Below, piece by piece: positions 5,159 to 5,840 of a DNA stretch of 5,840 bases. Position 1 is the stretch's first letter, and each line of letters opens with the position of its first letter. The stretch comes from JBLHGU01 sp047615875. GTDB lineage: Bacteria; Pseudomonadota; Gammaproteobacteria; Arenicellales; CAJQKF01. The position numbers and the translations under genes are program-made. The stretch is from assembly GCA_047615875.1 (NCBI GenBank), contig JBLHGU010000291.1:1-5840 (forward strand), written 5' to 3'. The notes below the pieces were generated by a model. That model was not told the origin of the DNA. It did not search any database and was given only the letters and a program-made list of their open reading frames with translations.

Positions 5159-5840
5159 TGGAAGTGTCTTTATTCACTAAGAAGCGCGGTATCCTTACCA
5201 AACAGGTTAGCCTTGACCAGAATGGGGAACTGGTTAAGGATGGAACGCCGTGTGCCTTGAGCAACGGAAAGGTAAAGACAATCCAGTGCGTTAGTCTAGA
5301 TGCGCTGGCCTCCTGCCTTAATGGGCTCAAAACCAATCAGGCTGTCAGTTATGGCGTGTGTGGTCGTGCCAAAGCCGAGGTCGTGTCGCGGAAATGTCAA
5401 CCAACACATCCCGACGCGATCACACGCACAAAGGAGAATTTCGACTGGCTGGACCAGGCGGTAATGATGATCGACTATGACCCGCCAGAAGGAACTGAAC
5501 CTGTATCACCTGATCAATTGAGGCAGATGCTCATCGAGGTCATGCCAGAGTTAGAAGGGATCGCTATGCTGTGGCGACCATCGGCGTCGAGCAATATCTA
5601 CAGCGGCAAGACGGAACTGGCCGGGATCACCGGGCAACGGATTTACATCGTAGTCAATGACGGCAAGCAAATACCGCGAATTGGCGAAATTATGGCTAAG
5701 CGGTTATGGCTTACAGGGCATGGTTATATAGCGATCAGTAAGTCTGGTGCAATGCTTGTTCGCTGCCCGGTGGATACGAATGTATGGCAGCCAGAACGCC
5801 TGGACTTCGCAGCAGGAGCGTCCTGTGTCGCGCCATTGGA
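5158..5840 (+). CDS. Archaeo-eukaryotic-type primase (N-terminal part; 3' end outside window)
   Basis: An ATG at 5158 overlaps the previous stop and the frame stays open to the right edge (227 complete codons). GGTGAG, 8 nt upstream, is a fair ribosome binding site. The protein resembles the AEP-like N-terminal domains of large replication proteins in P4-type islands and plasmids. A hydrophobic strand ending in MMIDYDPP gives D106-x-D108, the metal-binding pair. WRPSASSNIYSG (139-150) follows, then a GQRIYIVVNDG strand (159-169), and RCPVDTNVWQPERLDFAAG (202-220) supplies D206 and the PERLDF motif I associate with this family. In similar proteins I would expect His where R161 stands. Such proteins usually continue into a superfamily 3 or AAA+ helicase domain, which would lie beyond this window. 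Expected role: priming and replication of the excised element. Family assignment is by motif recall, without a search. Confidence 0.75.
   Translation, partial: MEVSLFTKKRGILTKQVSLDQNGELVKDGTPCALSNGKVKTIQCVSLDALASCLNGLKTNQAVSYGVCGRAKAEVVSRKCQPTHPDAITRTKENFDWLDQAVMMIDYDPPEGTEPVSPDQLRQMLIEVMPELEGIAMLWRPSASSNIYSGKTELAGITGQRIYIVVNDGKQIPRIGEIMAKRLWLTGHGYIAISKSGAMLVRCPVDTNVWQPERLDFAAGASCVAPL

Noticed and set aside
5106..5336. Leftward 76-aa frame over the end of the pre-primase gene and the start of the primase gene
   Set aside because: It is antisense to two overlapping rightward genes, with no supporting motif.
5627..5640. TCACCGGGCAACGG as a second att copy
   Set aside because: It resembles the tRNA acceptor end over only a few bases and lies within the conserved primase frame.

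Overview
This window looks like the junction between a bacterial chromosome, probably gammaproteobacterial, and an integrated P4-like or PICI-like mobile element. The host guess rests on a FimT/GspH-type pseudopilin, a sigma70-type tRNA promoter, Shine-Dalgarno sites and a P4-type integrase at a tRNA gene. The pilin's Ser-rich tail resembles the poly-Ser linkers of marine polysaccharide degraders such as the Saccharophagus/Teredinibacter/Cellvibrio group. That is only a hint, and no species can be named from sequence alone.

Chromosomal side (1-1692): a leftward type IV pseudopilin gene runs off the left edge and ends in two perfect tandem repeats, a 12-bp unit x6 and a 9-bp unit x11. About 700 bp of AT-rich sequence without a credible gene follows. 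Then comes a rightward tRNA-Thr(CGU) gene with its own promoter, an encoded CCA and a terminator.

Element side (1693-5840 and beyond): everything is rightward. A tyrosine recombinase starts about 250 bp after the tRNA 3' end, behind a candidate promoter and three GTACACCTGA repeats that look like recombinase arm sites. It is followed by an overlapping or closely spaced gene of unknown function (181 or 191 aa), then an AlpA-type regulator. Next is a 485-bp region with inverted and direct repeats and one possible 57-aa ORF. A gene of unknown function with a TTG start and overlapping end follows, and then the N-terminal part of an archaeo-eukaryotic-type primase that runs off the right edge.

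How it fits together: Int would act at the tRNA 3' end, AlpA would control excision, and the primase (probably with a helicase part outside the window) would replicate the excised element. Int, AlpA and primase in this order are typical of P4-like satellites and Gram-negative phage-inducible islands. Cargo and the far attachment site must lie to the right of the window. The least explained parts are the gene after int, the region before the replication genes, and the G-tract start of the gene before the primase.
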